A stretch of DNA of 8,706 nt from Bacillota bacterium. GTDB lineage: Bacteria; Bacillota_I; Bacilli_A; Erysipelotrichales; Erysipelotrichaceae. Shown in pieces: positions 4,914 through 8,706 of the stretch (within the stretch, counting starts at the first letter, position 1; every line of letters begins with the position of its first letter). Below the pieces are notes generated by a model that did not search any database, had not been told where the DNA came from, and saw nothing but the letters and a program-made list of their open reading frames with translations. The stretch covers positions 1 to 8,706 of the forward strand of contig JAEWGY010000031.1 in NCBI GenBank assembly GCA_023388035.1, read 5' to 3'. The position numbers were made by a program, and so were the translations under genes.

Positions 4914-6971
4914 ATGTCGAAACTATTAAGATTATTAAAACCATATTTTTTATTAATTTTAACAATCTTATTTTTTGTAATTTTGAATGTTAATTTAAAC
5001 TTAAAAATCCCTGAATATACCGCAAACATTGTGAATGTTGGGATTGCAAGAGGAGGTTTTGATAAGGAACATTTAACATTTATCGCAAGTGATTCTTTTG
5101 CGAAATTAGAATTAAATAAGGAAATAGAAAATTATTTTAAAGAGAACTATACCTTAGCTTTAAAGGGTAGTAGTGTAAGTATTTTAAATCAAGAAATTGA
5201 TTTAAAGAAGGATGCTTATATTTTAACCGGCAAAGGAAATAGTGAATTTGATAAAATTTTTGTTTTAAGCAAATTTAAAGAATTAAACATTCAAGGAGCA
5301 GAGGATTTCGATCTTAAAACCAGTCTTAATTCAATGCTGATTAATGAATATAACGATTTAGGCTTTAATAGTACAAAGGTCCAAAATGATTATATTATAA
5401 GTACTGGTCTTAAGATGTTAATTTTTGCGATTAGTGCTGCTATTTTAATTATTCTTTCTAGCTTTTTAGCTGGTTTTATTGGTGCTAGGGTTGCTAGAAA
5501 ATTACGTCGCAGGGTCTATGATAAAGTCTTAGCCTTTTCCAATCTAGAAGCTAATAAGTTTGGGGTATCAAGTTTAATAACTAGGACAACCAATGATATT
5601 GAAAATGTTAGATTACTAATTGCGATGGGTCTTCGTGCTATGCTTAATGCTGTTGTATTAGAAATTAGCGCTTTAATGAAGCTTGTTGCTTATCCTAAGG
5701 TTTTAAGCATAATTGGTGGCGTTATCTTCTTTATCGGTTTATTTATTGTTGGTGCTAGTGCCTTTATCATTCCTAGATTTAAAAAAGAAAGAAAATATAC
5801 CGATCGTAATAATCAGATTATCCGTGAATTTTTAAGTGGGGTTTTAGTAATAAGAGCCTTTAATCAGGATCATAAAGAAGAAGAAAGATTTAATCGTAAT
5901 AATAAAGAAGTATATCGTAATTATCGTGCTATTCAATATACTGTAAGTTCAATCTTTCCTATTTTAATCTTTGCGATTAATATCATGTCAGTTATCATCA
6001 TTTATTTTAGCGCTACTCAAATTGAACAAGGCTTATTAGGAATAGGTGATATTATTGCTTTTACGCAATATGCGATGATGATGGTTTGGACTTTTATACA
6101 TATGTCTTTTATGGTATTTGAAATACCAAGAACCATGGTTTCAATTAATCGTATCTATGAAGTTTTAGATAATCCAATCGCTATTGTTGACGGCACGTTA
6201 GAGTTAATTAAAAAAGGTGATACTATTTTAGAATTTAAGGATGTTTGTTTTAAATATCCTAATGCAAGTGACTGTGTTATTGAAAATATTAATTTCAGCT
6301 TAAAAACTAAAGAAACGATTGCTTTTATTGGATCAACCGGTAGTGGTAAGTCAAGTATCATTAATCTAATTCCTCGTTTTTTTGAAGCAACATGTGGCAA
6401 TATTCTTTTATATAATCAAGATATTAAAGATTTAAAACTTGAAGATTTACGTGATCGCATTGCTTTTGTACCGCAGAAAGCTCAATTATTAAAAGGTGAT
6501 ATTAGAATGAATTTAGCGATGAATAAAAAGCTTAGTGATGAGGAATTAGATAAGGCTTTAAAGATCGCTTCAGCTTATGACTTTGTTTATGCTAAAGAAG
6601 GTTTAGATACTAAGGTAGCCATGAATGGTAATAATTTCTCAGGTGGTCAAAAACAAAGACTAGCAATCGCTAGAGCCTTAGCTTCAGTTAAGGATCTACT
6701 TATCTTTGATGATTCTTTTTCAGCACTTGATTTTAAAACTGATGCCTTGGTTAGAAAAAATATTAAAGAATACTTAAAAGAAACTAATGCAGCCTGTATC
6801 ATTGTAGGACAAAGAATAGGTAGTATCATGGATGCTGATTGTATTTATGTACTTGATGAAGGTAGAATTGTAGCTAGTGGAAAGCATCATGAATTACTTA
6901 AAAATTGTTCTATTTATTTAGAAATAGCTAAGTCACAATTAAGTGAAAAGGAGTTATTCAATGAGAAATAA
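4914..6971 (+). CDS. ABC exporter subunit with degenerate ATP site (membrane + ATPase fusion)
   Basis: First half of a heterodimeric ABC exporter in the cytoplasmic membrane; substrate unknown (multidrug, lipid or peptide are all possible). 685 aa. The first helix lies at about 11-30 and is followed by IPEYTANIVNVGI. A polar extracytoplasmic insert (about 47-160) precedes five further helices up to about residue 405. The ATPase domain has an A-loop tyrosine Y448, Walker A GSTGSGKSS (473-481), Q-loop Q521, signature FSGGQ (575-579) and Walker B LLIFDD ending D599-D600, where the usual catalytic Glu is Asp. The switch position is Gln (Q633 in GQRIGSI) instead of His. These changes match the degenerate half of asymmetric exporters such as TM287/288 and BmrC/BmrD, so this is not a decayed gene. 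The start at 4914 fits family N-termini and has no ribosome binding site but an abutting promoter. Its end overlaps the partner gene by 11 bp. Confidence 0.93.
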   Translation: MSKLLRLLKPYFLLILTILFFVILNVNLNLKIPEYTANIVNVGIARGGFDKEHLTFIASDSFAKLELNKEIENYFKENYTLALKGSSVSILNQEIDLKKDAYILTGKGNSEFDKIFVLSKFKELNIQGAEDFDLKTSLNSMLINEYNDLGFNSTKVQNDYIISTGLKMLIFAISAAILIILSSFLAGFIGARVARKLRRRVYDKVLAFSNLEANKFGVSSLITRTTNDIENVRLLIAMGLRAMLNAVVLEISALMKLVAYPKVLSIIGGVIFFIGLFIVGASAFIIPRFKKERKYTDRNNQIIREFLSGVLVIRAFNQDHKEEERFNRNNKEVYRNYRAIQYTVSSIFPILIFAINIMSVIIIYFSATQIEQGLLGIGDIIAFTQYAMMMVWTFIHMSFMVFEIPRTMVSINRIYEVLDNPIAIVDGTLELIKKGDTILEFKDVCFKYPNASDCVIENINFSLKTKETIAFIGSTGSGKSSIINLIPRFFEATCGNILLYNQDIKDLKLEDLRDRIAFVPQKAQLLKGDIRMNLAMNKKLSDEELDKALKIASAYDFVYAKEGLDTKVAMNGNNFSGGQKQRLAIARALASVKDLLIFDDSFSALDFKTDALVRKNIKEYLKETNAACIIVGQRIGSIMDADCIYVLDEGRIVASGKHHELLKNCSIYLEIAKSQLSEKELFNEK
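6948..6953 (+). promoter_or_regulatory. ribosome binding site of the second ABC exporter gene
   Basis: AAGGAG lies seven bases before the ATG at 6961, inside the last codons of the first subunit. It fixes the start and suggests coupled synthesis of the two subunits. Confidence 0.8.
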
Positions 6972-8706
6972 GAAGTATCCTGGAGTACTTAGAAGTCTTA
7001 TGCATTATGCTTCTAAATACTATCTAAAACTATTTATTCTAGCTATTTCCCTTGCTACCTATACGATTCTTAATACTGTTCATCCACGTATTTCAGCTAA
7101 AATAACCAATCATATTTATGATGGTATCCGTTCTAAATTCAGTGGTGGAGCTGGTATTGACTTTAGTGCTATTAATCAGATTATTTTCAGTTTAATTATT
7201 TTATTTATTATCATAATTATCCTGATGTTTATTTCCGAGTTACTAACATCACATATAGCTGTAAATCTATCCTATACAATTCATAGTGATGCTGCTTATA
7301 AATTTAAAAAATTACCACTTGCTTATTTTGATCGTAATGCCAGTGGTGATGTTTTATCCAGGTTTACTAATGATATTGCACAAATTCAAAATTCCTTTAC
7401 TAATATTGTAGCTGAATCAATTAGATGTGTAATTCAAGTTATCGGTTATTTAATAATGATGTTATTAATTTCTTGGAAGTTATCAATCATTGTAATCTTA
7501 GTTTTACCAGTAAGTACAGGACTCATCTCAATGATTTTTATTAAAGTTGAAAAAGTCTTTAAGCAAAAACAGGAAACCATTGGTAGGTTAACTGCTAATG
7601 TTGAAGAAATATATAGTAATTCTAATATTGTTAGAAGCTTTAATTATGAAAAGGTAGCTAAGAAGGAATTTGATGAAATTAATGCACAATTATATAAGAG
7701 TGATTATCTAGCTTCTTTTTTAGGAACTATCAGCTTTCCAATTGCTGATATTGTAAGTAATATTGCTTATATTTTGGTTGCTTTAGTTGGGGGACTTGAA
7801 GTTATTTCAAGAAATTTATTAATAGGTGATGTTCAAGCTTTTATTCAATATACCCGTAATTTTAATTATCCTATAACTCAAGTAGGGCAAATCTTTAGTC
7901 AGTTCCAACTATTAAAGGCTGCTTGTGATCGTATTTTTACCTTTATTTATGAAGAAGAAATGGAAGATGAAAGTCATAAACAAAATCATTTTGAAGCGAT
8001 TGGTAATGTTAGTTTTAAAAATGTTCACTTTGGTTATTCTAAGGATAAAATAATCATTAATGATTTCTCAATGGACATTAAAGCTGGTGAGAATATTGCG
8101 ATAGTAGGACCGACTGGAGCTGGCAAGACGACCTTAGTTAAATTGTTAATGCGTTTTTATGAACTTAATGGTGGCAGTATTATGATAGATGGTGTTAATA
8201 TTGCTGATTTAAATAAATTAGCTTTAAGAGATAATATTGGTATGGTATTACAGGATGCTTGGCTTGAATCGGAGAGTATCTTAACTAATATGCGCTTTGC
8301 GAAGGCTGATGCTAGTGAGGAAGAAATTATTACCGCTTGTAAGAAGGCTTATTGTCATCACTATATTCAAACACTGGAAAAGGGTTATGAAACAGTTTTA
8401 GATGTTGATTCGGAAATGATTTCAGCAGGTCAAAAACAGCTTATTACAATTGCGAGAGTATTTTTAAAGGATCCTAAAATTTTAATTCTTGATGAAGCTA
8501 CTTCATCAGTTGATACTAGAACTGAAGCTTTAATTCAAAAATCAATGGAGAAATTAATGGAGAATAAAACTTCATTTGTAATCGCTCATCGTTTATCAAC
8601 AATTAGAAATGCTGACAAGATCATTGTGATGGATCAGGGTGATATTGTAGAGGTTGGTAATCATGAAGAATTATTAGCTAAAAAGGGATTCTACGAGAAA
8701 TTATAC
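6961..8706 (+). CDS. ABC exporter subunit with catalytic ATP site, C-terminus cut by window edge
   Basis: Second half of the heterodimeric ABC exporter in the cytoplasmic membrane. 582 codons are visible and the frame is open to the last base. The final residues FYEKLY are where such proteins normally approach their end, so only a short tail and the stop are missing. Six membrane helices span about 22-320. LAYFDRNASGDVLSRFTND (120-138) is the typical coupling segment after the second helix. The ATPase domain has Walker A GPTGAGKTT (383-391), Q-loop Q431, a non-consensus signature ISAGQ (487-491), Walker B LILDE with catalytic E512, a normal ATSSVD D-loop and switch histidine H543 (AHRLST). 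The consensus Walker B and His with an altered signature are the exact complement of the first subunit, so the productive ATP site pairs this Walker A/B with the partner's FSGGQ. The start at 6961 overlaps the partner by 11 bp and has AAGGAG upstream. Substrate unknown. Confidence 0.93.
   Translation, partial: MRNKKYPGVLRSLMHYASKYYLKLFILAISLATYTILNTVHPRISAKITNHIYDGIRSKFSGGAGIDFSAINQIIFSLIILFIIIIILMFISELLTSHIAVNLSYTIHSDAAYKFKKLPLAYFDRNASGDVLSRFTNDIAQIQNSFTNIVAESIRCVIQVIGYLIMMLLISWKLSIIVILVLPVSTGLISMIFIKVEKVFKQKQETIGRLTANVEEIYSNSNIVRSFNYEKVAKKEFDEINAQLYKSDYLASFLGTISFPIADIVSNIAYILVALVGGLEVISRNLLIGDVQAFIQYTRNFNYPITQVGQIFSQFQLLKAACDRIFTFIYEEEMEDESHKQNHFEAIGNVSFKNVHFGYSKDKIIINDFSMDIKAGENIAIVGPTGAGKTTLVKLLMRFYELNGGSIMIDGVNIADLNKLALRDNIGMVLQDAWLESESILTNMRFAKADASEEEIITACKKAYCHHYIQTLEKGYETVLDVDSEMISAGQKQLITIARVFLKDPKILILDEATSSVDTRTEALIQKSMEKLMENKTSFVIAHRLSTIRNADKIIVMDQGDIVEVGNHEELLAKKGFYEKLY

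Noticed and set aside
6155..6400. Minus-strand open frame opposite the first ABC subunit's ATPase domain
   Set aside because: Antisense shadow over the Walker A region, with no protein-like pattern of its own.
6647..6829. Minus-strand open frame opposite Walker B of the first ABC subunit
   Set aside because: Antisense shadow of a conserved domain, with no start signal.
6500..6900. First ABC subunit as a decaying gene because its catalytic Glu and switch His are replaced
   Set aside because: The frame is full length, all other motifs are intact and the partner carries the complementary changes. This is the known asymmetric heterodimer pattern.

Overview
The window comes from a low-G+C (roughly 30% by eye), Firmicutes-type bacterium. 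The protein families resemble those of the Bacilli/Erysipelotrichia/uncultured Mollicutes-like lineages, but I cannot place it more precisely from sequence alone. The genetic code appears standard: tryptophan is written TGG throughout, and TGA ends the ThyX-like gene in an ATGA overlap with rpiB. Internal operon genes mostly carry good AGGAGG-type ribosome binding sites.

Two transcription units diverge from a 43-bp intergenic gap at 4871-4913. Leftward (minus strand) is a compact six-gene run with overlaps of 4, 8 and 11 bp or gaps of 2 and 20 bp: a 257-aa unknown with a possible PUA-like N-terminal barrel; a 99-aa protein resembling an Hpt phosphotransfer domain with the phospho-histidine replaced by Asp; the complete tRNA-modification flavoprotein mnmG; a 199-aa ThyX-like protein lacking the usual ThyX catalytic motif; rpiB, ribose-5-phosphate isomerase B; and mgtE, a magnesium channel truncated by the window edge at its first membrane helix. 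Rightward (plus strand) are two overlapping genes for an asymmetric heterodimeric ABC exporter. The second gene is open to the last base of the window and lacks only its extreme C-terminus and stop.

The clearest unusual feature is the intergenic gap. Both strands carry a TGnTATAAT extended -10 element whose hexamer ends exactly 6 nt before the ATG, so +1 is predicted to be the A of each start codon. Both lead genes therefore look leaderless, and the two promoters are mirror images about position 4892.

The ABC pair shows complementary degeneracy. The first subunit has Asp for the Walker B glutamate and Gln for the switch histidine, but a good FSGGQ. The second has a consensus Walker B and His, but ISAGQ as signature. 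This predicts one hydrolytic and one degenerate ATP site.

The most speculative lead is the cluster around mnmG. MnmG uses FAD and works with folate-dependent MnmE. Here it is translationally coupled to a protein of possible ThyX ancestry (a FAD/folate fold), a degenerate Hpt-like protein and a possible PUA-like protein. A shared role in RNA modification is inference only.

There is no stretch over 300 bases without a gene. I saw no tRNA, rRNA, CRISPR, insertion sequence or convincing intrinsic terminator.
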